Origin: Kitasatospora sp. MAP5-34
Lineage (GTDB): Bacteria; Actinomycetota; Actinomycetes; Streptomycetales; Streptomycetaceae
Assembly (NCBI RefSeq): GCF_029894335.1
Contig: NZ_JARXZC010000019.1
Span: 62,001-126,000 of the forward strand
Length of the DNA: 64,000 bases
Direction: 5' to 3'
Both the position numbers and the translations under genes were made by a program. The notes beneath the pieces were generated by a model that had not been told where the DNA came from, ran no database searches, and was given only the letters and a program-made list of their open reading frames with translations. Positions 16,953-26,600 of this stretch are shown piece after piece. Numbering within the stretch: position 1 is the first letter of the stretch; the number at the start of each line of letters is the position of its first letter.

Positions 16953-19009
16953 CGGCCGAGCTGCCCGACCGGGCCGGGCAACTCCATCTCGCCGCCCGGC
17001 TCCGGCTGGTCGAACACCGCGTCCGCCGGGCCGTCGAGCTGCGCCGCAGCGCGGACCCGAAGCCGGACGACCCGTTCCGTGGGCTGTACCTGTCGGAGGA
17101 GGCCGTGGACCGCCTGCTGGACGGCAGGGCGCCGTCCGACGGCCCGTCAGGTGCGGACGAGGCCGAGCTGCTCGACGTGGAGCTTGCGGCCGACCGGGCC
17201 GAAGCCGACGGCGCGCGGCTCCCGTTGCGGGCGCTCGCCCGGAGCTTCGCGCTCACTCCGCTGGACGTCGAACTCCTGCTGGCCGCCCTGCTGCCGGACG
17301 CGGACAGCCGGTTCGAGCAGCTGTACGGCTACCTCAACGACGACGTCAGCCGACGCCGGGCCAGCGCGGGGCTCGCACTGGAACTCGTCGGGGCCGGACC
17401 GCTGCATGCCGCCGCCCGGGCCGCCCTGGCGCCCTCGTCGGCCCTGGTCGCCGGCGGACTGCTGCTCGTCGAGGAGCCCGAACGCCCCTTCCTCAGCCGT
17501 TCCCTGCGGGTGCCGGACCGGGTGACCGCCCACCTGCTGGGCGACGACACCGCCGGGCCGGCCCTGCGGCGGCTGCTCGTCCCCACGACCGGCCTGCCGT
17601 CTGCCGCCGCTGCGGAGCTGGGCGCCGCGCTGCGGACCGGCGTCCGGCTGGTCTACCTGCGCGAGGAGCCGGGCGGCTCCGCCGCCGCCCTCGCCACGGC
17701 CGCGCTGGCGGCGGCGGGCCGGGGTGTCCTGCGGCTCGACCTGGCGGCGCTGGCCGCCGAACCGGCCCCCGAACAGGCGCTGGCCCGGCTGGCCAGGGAG
17801 GCCCGGCTGTGCGGCGCGGGAGTCGTGGCCGGTCCGGTCGACGCGCTGGTCCAGGAGCGCTCCCGGCTGCTCCGCCCGCTCGCGGCGCTGCCCGTCCCGG
17901 TGCTGCTGACCGGCCGGTCCGGGTGGGACCCGGAGTGGGCCGACGACAGCCCGCTGCAGCTCGCCGCCGACCGGCTCACGGCGGCGCAGCGCGCGCAGCT
18001 CTGGCTGGACGCCCTGGACGGCGCCGAGTTGGAGGGAGGTGTGCAGGTCTCCCGGGTGCTCGCGCCGTTCCTCCTGACGCCGGATCAGATCGGCCGGGCC
18101 GCCCGTTCGGCCCTCCGGCAGACGCTGCTCACCGGCGGCGGGCCGGTCTCGGCGGCCCACCTGCGGGCCGGGGTACGGGCGCAGAACGCCGCCGGTCTGG
18201 AACGCCTCGCCCGCCGGGTGGAGCCCGCCGTCGGCTGGGACGACCTCGTCCTGCCGCCCGCCACGGCCGCCCAGCTCGGCGAGCTGGCGCTGCGCGCCCG
18301 GCACCGGGACACCGTGCTGGGGGAGTGGCGGATGCGTCCCGGCGGGGGACGCGGCCGGGGAGTGATGGCCCTGTTCGCCGGGGACTCCGGCACGGGCAAG
18401 ACGATGTCGGCCGAGGTGCTCGCCGCCGACCTCGGGCTCGACCTCTACGTGATCGACCTCTCCACGGTGGTGGACAAGTACGTCGGCGAGACGGAGAAGA
18501 ACCTCGAGCGGATCTTCACCGAGGCGGCCGGGGTGAACGGAATCCTGCTCTTCGACGAGGCGGACGCCATCTTCGGCAAGCGCTCCGAGGTCAAGGACGC
18601 ACACGACCGCTACGCCAACATGGAGAGCGCCTACCTCCTCCAGCGGATGGAGTCCTTCGACGGCATCGCCGTGCTGACCACCAACCTGCGCGCCAATCTG
18701 GACGAGGCGTTCACCCGGCGGCTGGACGTCATCGTGGACTTCCCCGTCCCGGCCGCCGCCGAGCGCCGCTCCCTGTGGGACCGCTGCCTCGGCCGCGACC
18801 TGCCGCGCGCCGACGACCTCGACCTGGACTTCTGCGCCCGCTTCGAGCTGGCCGGCGGCTCGATCCGGGCCTGCGCGGTGACGGCCGCCTACCTGGCGGC
18901 CGACGCGGGACGGCCGCTCTGCACGGCCGACCTGGTCGCGGCCGTGCAGAGCGAGTACCGGAAGCTCGGCCGCCTGGTCCTCGCCCACGAGTTCGCGCCG
19001 TACGTGTGA
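16949..19009 (+). CDS. AAA+ ATPase of the CIS (Pvc15/Cis15-like)
   Basis: 686 residues. The N-terminal 400 residues are a family-specific region rich in Ala/Leu/Arg. The C-terminal AAA+ module has Walker A GDSGTGKT (about 477-484), Walker B ILLFDEADAIFG (about 531), the sensor segment AVLTTNLRANLDEAF and an arginine-finger region RRLD. This ATPase is a core eCIS component; it is thought to act in particle assembly or cargo loading and is not part of the finished particle. A 16-bp tandem duplication (18997-19012, 19013-19028) spans the stop codon. Confidence 0.93.
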   Translation: MTAELPDRAGQLHLAARLRLVEHRVRRAVELRRSADPKPDDPFRGLYLSEEAVDRLLDGRAPSDGPSGADEAELLDVELAADRAEADGARLPLRALARSFALTPLDVELLLAALLPDADSRFEQLYGYLNDDVSRRRASAGLALELVGAGPLHAAARAALAPSSALVAGGLLLVEEPERPFLSRSLRVPDRVTAHLLGDDTAGPALRRLLVPTTGLPSAAAAELGAALRTGVRLVYLREEPGGSAAALATAALAAAGRGVLRLDLAALAAEPAPEQALARLAREARLCGAGVVAGPVDALVQERSRLLRPLAALPVPVLLTGRSGWDPEWADDSPLQLAADRLTAAQRAQLWLDALDGAELEGGVQVSRVLAPFLLTPDQIGRAARSALRQTLLTGGGPVSAAHLRAGVRAQNAAGLERLARRVEPAVGWDDLVLPPATAAQLGELALRARHRDTVLGEWRMRPGGGRGRGVMALFAGDSGTGKTMSAEVLAADLGLDLYVIDLSTVVDKYVGETEKNLERIFTEAAGVNGILLFDEADAIFGKRSEVKDAHDRYANMESAYLLQRMESFDGIAVLTTNLRANLDEAFTRRLDVIVDFPVPAAAERRSLWDRCLGRDLPRADDLDLDFCARFELAGGSIRACAVTAAYLAADAGRPLCTADLVAAVQSEYRKLGRLVLAHEFAPYV

Positions 19010-19045
19010 CGGGCCGTACGTGTGACGGGCCGGGTGTGCGCCGGC

Positions 19046-20620
19046 TCAGCCCTGCAGCTCGGTCAGCTTCGACCGGGTGGTGCTGGTGAGGATGAATGGC
19101 CGAAGGGGCATGTTCCCAGTCCCGGCCATCGCCCGGAACTGGCTGAGGGTGACTTTGAACCTGACGTTCCCGTAGTTCGGGTCCTTGTAGATCACGAAGT
19201 CCGACATGTGCCGGTTGTGCTCTGTCGACTTGTTCCCCGGTATTGCCGGGGCTGGGCCTCCGTGGTGCTCGAAGTGGTCGAGCAGGATGGCGTGCGCCGT
19301 CGGCTGCAGCTCTCTGACCGGCCTGGACCTGAGATCAACCTCGTCGGGCAGGCTGCGCAGGACGGGCTTGTACCGTTTCCGGATCCCGACGTAGCTCGGC
19401 ATCGTCTGGTTCGTGAGGGCGGAGCAGACGTCCCTGAGATGCTGACCGGCGGTGACCATGCCGGGTGCGCTGTTCAGCAGCTGGCTCACCTCCTCGTCGT
19501 TGGCGTCCTTGATGATGTTGGCCAGCATGTCGGCGCGGTGCGCCGCCTCGCGGTAGGCCTCCAGGACCGAAGCGAAGCCCGCCCAGCCGGCGGTGAAGGC
19601 CAGCCGGTCGACCGAGGCCTCGGAGCCGATCGCCCGCCGGGCCATCAGGCGGAGCTCGTCCTGATGGATCCGGTCGGCGCGCGCTGGTGACCTGTCCCAG
19701 TCCACCAGCTCCTGCACCATGGCCGCCAGCCGCTCGGCTGTCATCACCACCGCCAGGTGGCGCTGGTCGACCCCTTCGGCCCGACCGGCTGCCCTGAGGT
19801 TCTCGTACCGTGCGGCCCGGTCGGCGGTGCTCGGGTAGGCCCGCATAGCGATCGAGAGCGAGGAGAGATTGAGCCCGTAGGAGGTGCCGATCGCCTCCAG
19901 TACGTAGAGCCAGCAGGACGGACCCTGCTGCTTGGACAGGAACGTGTCCCGCTGTACGTTGGCGTTCCGCTGAACGCCGTTGCTTTGCAAGGGAGTTCCG
20001 GAGATCTCCTCGGCTCCTCGTTCGATGCCGCTCTCGGCCCTGCCGGAGTGGTCGGTGCTGACGGGCGCCCGCATGACCCGGACGGCGTTGGCCTCGGCGG
20101 CCCGCTCGAACCGGTCCGAGGGGTCGGAGACGGAGACCCCGCCACCGTTGTCGGTGCCTGCCACCGGCCCTTGGCGCTGCTGGATGACATGCGTGAGCTC
20201 GTGGGCGAGCGTGTGCCGGTCGCCGCCCCCGCTGCCGACCACGATATGGCTGCCCGAGGTGTACGCCCGCGCGCCCAGCTCGGCCGCCGAGCGCTGGGCG
20301 GTGGCGCTGTCGTGGACCCGTACGTCCGCGAAGTCCGCGCCGAGGCGGGCCTCCATCTCGCTGCGGACGGGTGTGGCCAGCGGTCGGCCCGACTCTCTCA
20401 ACACCTGGTGGACGGTGGCGCGTTGGACCGGGTGGGCGTCCGGTGACCCGTGGTCGGCGCAGCGCTGTGCTTCGACCAGCCGGGTGACGGCCGTGTTCCC
20501 GGCGCTGCGCTGGAGTGCGCCCAGCAGTTCGGGGCCCAGAGCCGGCCTCTCGTGGGCGGCCGCCGCTCGGGGCCGGTCGGCGACGTCCTCGGGCCGGTCC
20601 GGCCGCTCTCGTGCGTGCAT
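19046..20620 (-). CDS. DUF4157 protein with C-terminal papain-like region; candidate CIS effector
   Basis: The ATG at 20620 (GAGGGGAG upstream) gives 524 residues; a longer frame to 20863 is Pro-rich and unlikely. About 1-75 look disordered, with the LQRSAGNTAV signature. The DUF4157 domain (about 75-150) ends in a zincin motif HELTH (140-144). From 225 a different domain begins: QQGPSCW with Cys236, later HAILLDHF with His443, and VIYKDPNYG with Asp480, in the order expected of a papain-like Cys/His/Asp peptidase. DUF4157 proteins are the hallmark accessory and toxin carriers of eCIS loci. The gene is inserted in reverse between the ATPase and the sheath gene. Peptidase activity is inferred from motif order only. 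No immunity gene was seen. Confidence 0.85.
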   Translation of the reverse strand: MHARERPDRPEDVADRPRAAAAHERPALGPELLGALQRSAGNTAVTRLVEAQRCADHGSPDAHPVQRATVHQVLRESGRPLATPVRSEMEARLGADFADVRVHDSATAQRSAAELGARAYTSGSHIVVGSGGGDRHTLAHELTHVIQQRQGPVAGTDNGGGVSVSDPSDRFERAAEANAVRVMRAPVSTDHSGRAESGIERGAEEISGTPLQSNGVQRNANVQRDTFLSKQQGPSCWLYVLEAIGTSYGLNLSSLSIAMRAYPSTADRAARYENLRAAGRAEGVDQRHLAVVMTAERLAAMVQELVDWDRSPARADRIHQDELRLMARRAIGSEASVDRLAFTAGWAGFASVLEAYREAAHRADMLANIIKDANDEEVSQLLNSAPGMVTAGQHLRDVCSALTNQTMPSYVGIRKRYKPVLRSLPDEVDLRSRPVRELQPTAHAILLDHFEHHGGPAPAIPGNKSTEHNRHMSDFVIYKDPNYGNVRFKVTLSQFRAMAGTGNMPLRPFILTSTTRSKLTELQG

Positions 20621-20961
20621 GGTTCTCCCCTCGCCCCGCTGGCTTAGCGGCTCTCGCGCCGGTCGGCGGCAGACATCCATCCGTTCTACGCCCGGCGCAG
20701 CGGTTGCGGAGGTCCTGACGGGCAGTGGCGGGGGCACGGGCGGGTGCCCGATCGGCGGGTGACGGACCGGGCCCGCCGACGGCGCTCTCGGGTTGGTGTT
20801 GGCCGTCGGGGGTCGCGGGTCGGGTGTGGCGCTCGCCGTCAGGGTGAATGCCCGTTCGGGCACGGTTCGTTGCCCCTGGCCTGTGACGCATGGTCATTTC
20901 TCCAGGCCGGGCCGTACGTGAGGCTGCTGGACGAACCGGAGACTCCGGAAGAGGAGCAAGG
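20621..20961. promoter_or_regulatory. Divergent control region of the DUF4157 and sheath genes
   Basis: 341 bp between divergent starts. Two palindromes share one core: GGGCAC/GTGCCC (20732-20737, 20744-20749) and TGCCCG-TT-CGGGCA (20849-20862). They could be operators. GAGGAG just before the sheath ATG at 20962 is the ribosome-binding site. No credible gene was found here. Confidence 0.45.
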
Positions 20962-22518
20962 ATGCCGACGTACCTGTCCCCTGGCGTGTATGTGGAAGAG
21001 GCCCCGGGTGGCCCCCGCCCGATCGAGTCGGTCGGAACCTCGGTGGCGGCCTTCGTCGGCTTCGCCGAGAAAGGGCCCTTCCACACGGCGAGCCTGGTGA
21101 CCAACTGGAGCCAGTACATCCAGACCTTCGGCGACTTCGTCGACGGGTCCTACCTGGCCCACTCGGTCTACGGGTACTTCGCCAACGGTGGTGGCATCGC
21201 CTACGTGGTCCGGGTCGGCGAGCAGGCCGCCGAGCAGGTCCCGGAGCCGGTCGGTGCCCGGCCCGGGGAGATCGAGGCCCCCCGGCCGGCGGCGCTCGGC
21301 ACGTTCAAGGTGTCCGCGCGCCCCGGCGTCGAGGGCGAGGTGACGGTCGAGGTGGCCGACGCGGCGGGGGAGAACCCCACCGAGGACCGCTTCACGCTGG
21401 TCGTCCGGCAGGGCGGCAAGCAGGTGGAGAGCTTCGACGTCTCGGCCAAGAAGGGCACCAAGAACTACGTGGTGGCCCAGGTCAAGGAGCGGTCGGCGGT
21501 CGTCGTGGTCGAGGAGGCCGGTGCCGGTGCGCCGGCCAGGCCGCAGAACCAGAGCGTAACCCTCGTCCTGGCCGCCCCCGCAGGCGTGGCGCCGCGCCCG
21601 GCCGGCACCCTGTCGCCGCAGGAGTACATCGGAGACGCCGAACACCGGACCGGCTTCGGCGGGTTGGAGGCGATCGACGAGATCACCATGCTGGCCGTGC
21701 CCGACCTGATGTCCGCCTACCAGCGGGGTCAGATCGACGAGGAGGGCGTCAAGGCCGTCCAGTCGGCGATGATCACCCACTGCGAACTGATGGGCGACCG
21801 GCTCGCGGTGATCGACCCGCTGCCAGATATGACGCCTCGTCAGGTGAAGGAGTGGCGGCAGGTGGGGGCCGGTTACGACTCCAAGTACGCGGCGCTGTAC
21901 TACCCTTGGATCAAGGTCTTCGACCCGTCCACCGGTCAGAACCGTTTCATGCCGCCGAGCGGGCACATGCTGGGTGTCTGGGCCAGGAACGACGCCGAGC
22001 GCGGTGTGCACAAGGCTCCGGCGAATGAAGTGGTCCGGGGCGCCATCGAGTTGCAGACCAACGTCACCAAGGGCGAGCAGGACCTGCTCAACCCGATCGG
22101 CGTCAACTGCATCCGGGCCTTCCCCGGGCGCGGCATCCGGATCTGGGGTGCGCGCACGCTCTCGTCCGACCCGGCCTGGAAGTACATCAACGTCCGGCGG
22201 CTCTTCAACTACCTGGAGGAGTCGGTCCTGCTGGGCACGCAGTGGGTCGTCTTCGAGCCCAACGACCCGTACCTCTGGAGCACCATCCGCCGTAACATCT
22301 CGGCCTTCCTGACCGAGGAGTGGCGGCGGGGCGCGCTGTTCGGGGCGACCGCGAGCGAGGCCTTCTACGTCAAGTGCGACGCCGAGACCAACCCCCCGCA
22401 GTCGATCGACTCCGGCCAGGTGGTCTGCGAGATCGGGATCTGCCCGGTGAAGCCCGCCGAGTTCGTGATCTTCCGGCTGGCGCAGTTCTCCGACAACACC
22501 AGCCTCGTCAACGAGTAG
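20962..22518 (+). CDS. Contractile tail sheath protein (Pvc2/Cis2-like)
   Basis: 518 residues from the ATG at 20962. The start MPTYLSPGVYVEE is diagnostic of phage-tail and CIS sheath subunits (the beta-strand that joins neighbours). The C-terminal half has the conserved sheath domain: GIRIWGARTLS, WKYINVRRLFNYLEES, WRRGALFGATASEAFYVKCD and a final GICPVKPAEFVIF. Residues about 105-200 form a variable, more basic insertion. Subunits polymerise around the inner tube and contract to drive the spike. Only one sheath gene is present, as in Streptomyces CIS. It ends with two adjacent stop codons. Confidence 0.96.
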   Translation: MPTYLSPGVYVEEAPGGPRPIESVGTSVAAFVGFAEKGPFHTASLVTNWSQYIQTFGDFVDGSYLAHSVYGYFANGGGIAYVVRVGEQAAEQVPEPVGARPGEIEAPRPAALGTFKVSARPGVEGEVTVEVADAAGENPTEDRFTLVVRQGGKQVESFDVSAKKGTKNYVVAQVKERSAVVVVEEAGAGAPARPQNQSVTLVLAAPAGVAPRPAGTLSPQEYIGDAEHRTGFGGLEAIDEITMLAVPDLMSAYQRGQIDEEGVKAVQSAMITHCELMGDRLAVIDPLPDMTPRQVKEWRQVGAGYDSKYAALYYPWIKVFDPSTGQNRFMPPSGHMLGVWARNDAERGVHKAPANEVVRGAIELQTNVTKGEQDLLNPIGVNCIRAFPGRGIRIWGARTLSSDPAWKYINVRRLFNYLEESVLLGTQWVVFEPNDPYLWSTIRRNISAFLTEEWRRGALFGATASEAFYVKCDAETNPPQSIDSGQVVCEIGICPVKPAEFVIFRLAQFSDNTSLVNE

Positions 22519-22581
22519 TAGAAGACAGTTAGTCGCGAAGTCCGATCAGTGAATTGCGAACAGGAGAGGCGGTAGCAGTAG

Positions 22582-23028
22582 ATGCCCACCGAGAGCGGTG
22601 ACACGCTTGCCACCCATACGTTCAAGGTCCAGCTCGGCAGTATCCAGGTCGAGACGGTCCAGGAGGTCAGCGGCCTGAGCATGGAGCTGGACACGATCGA
22701 CGTCGTCCAGGTCAACGCGCAGGGCAAGCTGATCGTCCGCAAGCTGCCCGGTGCCCGCAAGGGCGGAGAGGTCCAGATCACCCGGGGTATGGACCAGGCC
22801 AGCAGCTTCACCACCTGGATCAAGCAGACCTTCGAGAACGGCGATGTCGCTGCGGCCCGGCAGCAGTTGAGCATCATCTTCACTGACTCCAAGGGCGAGC
22901 AGGACCGGACGATCAACCTGAAGAACGCCTGGGTGAGCAAGTGGGAGGGTCCCGGCCTGAAGGCCGGCGACGGCCAGCCGGCCCTGGAGAAGGTCACCAT
23001 CGTCTTCGAGGACATCGAGTTCAATTGA
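22582..23028 (+). CDS. Inner tube protein (gp19 family; Pvc1/Cis1-like)
   Basis: 148 residues. The sequence has the T4 gp19 tube fold: FKVQLGSIQVETVQEVSGL, then a basic strand (GKLIVRKLPGARKGGEVQITRG), SFTTWIKQTFENG and the C-terminal VTIVFEDIEFN. It should form the hexameric rings inside the sheath. AGGAGAGG lies about 14 nt upstream of the ATG, rather far. It follows the sheath gene by 63 bp, the standard order. Confidence 0.94.
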   Translation: MPTESGDTLATHTFKVQLGSIQVETVQEVSGLSMELDTIDVVQVNAQGKLIVRKLPGARKGGEVQITRGMDQASSFTTWIKQTFENGDVAAARQQLSIIFTDSKGEQDRTINLKNAWVSKWEGPGLKAGDGQPALEKVTIVFEDIEFN

Positions 23029-23087
23029 TACGCCGAGCAGGCTCCGGCCAATCCGATTCCTTCCCGGGCGAACCGGCGGGTCCACCC

Positions 23088-23486
23088 GTGTCCCCCGCCC
23101 GGACGGCACCGGAGCGGATCAGGACCGAGTACGAGTTCGAACTGCCGCGCGGCTACGTGGACGAGTCCGGCACCGTGCACCGTCAGGGCGCGATGCGGCT
23201 GGCCACCGCCCGCGACGAGTTGACGCCGCTCATCGACCTGCGGGTCAAGGAGAACCCGGCCTACCTGTCGGTCGTGCTGCTCGGCATGGTGGTCACCCGG
23301 ATCGGCACCATCACCAACGTCCACGCCGGCCTCGTCGAGCAGCTCTTCGCCTCCGACCTGGCCTTCCTCCAGGACTTCTACCGGCGGATCAACGCGGAGG
23401 GCCACACCCGGGCCGCCGTCACCTGCCCCGCCTGCGACTCCTCGTTCGAGATCGACCTCGCGGGTGGGCGCCTGGGGGAATCGTGA
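23088..23486 (+). CDS. T4 gp26-like baseplate hub assembly chaperone
   Basis: The GTG at 23088 gives 132 residues; a TTG at 23025 overlapping the tube stop is an alternative that would add 21. Conserved features: YEFELPRGYVDESGTVHRQG, LRVKENPAYLSVVLLGMVVTRIG, DLAFLQDFYRRIN, and a C-terminal zinc-ribbon-like CPAC pair followed by FEIDLAGG. CIS loci of actinomycetes carry this family between the tube and spike genes; it is annotated as a baseplate hub assembly chaperone. Stop and next start overlap (GTGA), showing translational coupling. Confidence 0.8.
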   Translation: MSPARTAPERIRTEYEFELPRGYVDESGTVHRQGAMRLATARDELTPLIDLRVKENPAYLSVVLLGMVVTRIGTITNVHAGLVEQLFASDLAFLQDFYRRINAEGHTRAAVTCPACDSSFEIDLAGGRLGES

Positions 23487-23638
23487 CGTACGCGACCGAC
23501 CGGCTCTACGAGGAGATCGCGTACATCGCCTACCACTTCCACTGGCAGCAGGAGCCGATCCTCGATCTCACCCACGCGGAGCGGATCCGGTGGGTCCGCG
23601 AGATCGCCCGGATCAACACCCGAATCAACGAGGGATGA
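23483..23638 (+). CDS. DUF6760-family small CIS protein
   Basis: A 51-aa gene whose GTG overlaps the previous stop codon. It begins TYATDRLYEEIAYIAYHFHW and ends with a HAERIRWVREIARINTRIN helix. This is a very short conserved protein always next to the gp26-like chaperone in actinomycete CIS loci (from memory). It is all-helical, with many aromatic and charged residues, and probably binds the chaperone or hub. Function unknown. Confidence 0.8.
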   Translation: MTYATDRLYEEIAYIAYHFHWQQEPILDLTHAERIRWVREIARINTRINEG

Positions 23639-23648
23639 GTGACGGATC

Positions 23649-26600
23649 GTGGCGGTGTGGGACCGGCTGAGGCGGCAGCCCCCGGAGCGTCAACGGCTGG
23701 AGCGTCAACGTCCGGCCGGTGAAAGGTCGGTGGCTCCGGCGGACGGTGGCGTCGGCGGTGGCGTCGGCGTCGGCAGGGGTGGTGGCGGTTGGCGTCGAGT
23801 GGGGCAGGTGCAGCGTGCCGTGACGGGCCAGGCCCTGGTCTCGGACCCGCTCGGCTTCCGGGGCGGGTTGGCGTCCCACCAGGTGCCGACCCTCGGTACC
23901 GCGCTGGGGCACCTGGTCACGCCGATGGCTCCGTCCGGGCTGGTGCATGGAGTCGTCCGACCGGTGACCGGCCTGCCGGTGCAACGGGCGTCGGGAGTTC
24001 CGTTGACGTACCTCCAGCGCTTGGCGGAGGCGGAGGGTGGGCTCGAGGCCGAGGTCGACGGGCCGGAGGCGGGTGCTGAGACGGGGGCTGAGGCGGGAGC
24101 CGGGCATGGATCGCAGCCTTCCGGTGCCGCCGCCGCACACTTTCGGGCACCGAGGCTGGCGGTCGCCCGGGCCACGGTGTCCCGTGCGTCCAGGCCCGCA
24201 CCGGATCCGGTTCAGCTGCTGACGGTCGCGCGGTCGGGCGGCCCGCCCGCGCGGCGGCTTGCTGCTGTTCCCGCCCGCAAGGGCCGACCGGTTCCGAGGG
24301 TCGGCGAGGCGGTGGCATCCACTGTCGGTGCGGCGGCGGGTGTGGCCCCGACCGCGCCTGTGGTCTCCCGGGTGGTCGAAGGGGGTGTGGCGGACCGGCC
24401 GTTGGGCGAGGCGAGTGACGTGCCATCAGATCCTCTGGTTCAGCTGTCGGCGGGTCCGCTTGCACCGGATCCACCGACACCGGCTGCGCTCCCATCAACT
24501 CCGGCTTTGTTTCCGCCGGTTGTGCTTACTGAGGGGGTGGCGGAGGATCGTCCGCTGGTGCAGCGGTCGGTGGCCCCCAGGGTGGGGTTGGGTGAGCCGT
24601 TGCCGTCACTGCCGGGTACAGCTCGGCTGGGCGGGGCTGCGGCGGCTGCTGGCTCTACCGGCCCCACGGTTTCCCGCGCGTCTGCCCGGGTTGCGCCACT
24701 TGCTCCGGGGGCGGCGGTGCCCGGCTCGCGGCACGGCGCACCGGGAGAGCCGCCGATGAGCGGTGGGTCGGCGGCAGCGCAAGGGATGGGGCCGCAGCCG
24801 GCTCGTGCGGAGCCTGTTTCCGTCGCCGGTCCGGGTTCGGCCTCACGGCTCGGTCTCGGGGCTCCTCTCGTCCGGTCCGCGTCGGTGGCTGCCTTGCCGT
24901 CGACGGTGCAGCGGGTGGCAGCGACGCAGTCTGCGGTGGTCGAGAGCGTGTCGCCGTCAGCAGCGTCAGCGGCGTCGTCGGCAGCGGTGGTGGGGGGATC
25001 TCCGGTCCGCGCCGGGGATGCCGGGGTTCCGGTGCAGCGAGTCTCTGACGGGCAGGCGGGCCCTGTGACGCCGCTTGTCGGGGACAGCGGGTTGACGAGC
25101 GTCGTGGGGAGCGTCCTGCGGTCGGCCGCCGAGGCGCCCCGACCGCAGGTGGCATCCGATGGAAACTCCGAGGCTGGGTCGGCGCTGCCGATCGCTCAGC
25201 CCCAGGTTCAGCGGGCTCCTCACGATCGTCCGGCTGAGGCCGGGGCGCAGTCCAATGGCCGGACGAAGGCCTCCCGTCCTCCGGCCGGTCCGGCGGGCCT
25301 CCCGTCGTCGGTCGACGTTCCAGGGGTCGGGGGCCAGCTGCACCCGACGTTGGGCCTGGGCGGTCCGGATTCGGTGTCGACTGCTGGAGCTGCGGCGGGT
25401 AGTGGCATCGGTTCGGCCGCGTCGATCCAGCGATCGGCAGGGGTGGTGCCCTCGAGGCCCGGTGAGCTGGGCCGGTCGGCGATGCCAATGGCGCCGGCGG
25501 TCGATGGGGCTGCGGTCCAGCGGAGCGTGGTGGAGCAGCGGTCGGCTGCGGCGGAGGGTGCGGGCAGCTCGTCCGTGTCGGCCGGCCCTATTCCGGGGAC
25601 GGCGCACTCGACCACGGCCCAGGCCCCCGCCCCCGCTCCCGTCCTCGCACCTTCGCCGAGCCCCGCCGCCCCTGTGGTGCTGCAACTGCTGGCCGAGCGT
25701 CGACTGGATCCGTCGGCGATGGCGGACGGGACGCCGAAGCCCTCGGCCACGGCAGCGTCGGCGGCGCCACCCGTGGTGCTGCAACTGCTGGCCGAGCGTC
25801 GACTGAATCCGTCGGCGATGGCGGACGGGACGCCGAAGCCCTCGGCCACGGCAGCGTCGGCGGCGCCACCCGTGGTGCTGCAACTGCTGGCCGGGCGTCC
25901 GCTGCATCCGCAGCTGTCGGGCGATGCTACGCAGAGTGCGGCCGTAACCGGCCCGGTCGTAGTGCCGCTGCGGTGGGTGGCGTCTGCCGCAGCGGCCGAG
26001 GACCGGCCCGCCCCACCCGACGGGTCGGCAGGGTCGGCGGGGTCGGCGGAGGCCCCGTTGCAGCGCCGCAGGCCTGTCGGCGGTGCGGCACGGGGACCTG
26101 CGGGCTCCGGGCAGGCGCTGTCCGGGGTGTCCGTGGCGTCGGGGGCGTCCAGGGTGTCCGGGGTCCCGACGAAGCCGGCCGTAGGCTCGGCGCCGGCGAG
26201 TACGCGTCCGGGCACGTCAGAGCCGCTCGCTCGCCCGCGCTCCGGCCGGGGGCACCGGTTGGTGCAGCGGGTGTTCGGCAGGTCGGTGGTGCGGGAGGCG
26301 GTCGCCGGTGTTGCCTCAGCGGCTGAGCCCGGAGGCGGGCCGGGGACTGTCGATCCGGTCGCGGCCGTGAGCGTGGGTGGCGCCTCCGGCGGGCCGGCAC
26401 TGTCGGCCGGCGGCGGCCCGGGGAGCGAGTCGGGTCTCGTGCAACGCGCGTTCGGCGGTGCTGTGGCGCGGCATGGCCAGGCAGGTGGTCAGGGAACGCC
26501 GGTTCCGGTGCGGGTGTCGGCTCCGGCGAGTGCGCCGCGCCCTGCCGTGCTTCCGGCGGCTTCGGTCCTTCGCTCGGGGGGAGTCGTGTCGGTGCCACCA

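Noticed and set aside
19010..19045. Possible attachment site at the 16-bp duplication after the ATPase gene
   Set aside because: Only a tandem duplication at the stop codon; no integrase, tRNA or mobile gene is near.
20621..20863. N-terminal extension of the DUF4157 protein to 20863
   Set aside because: Pro/Ala-rich without similarity; the ATG at 20620 has an excellent ribosome-binding site.
25674..25905. CRISPR-like array
   Set aside because: The repeats are in-frame 99-bp coding units without spacers, and there are no cas genes.
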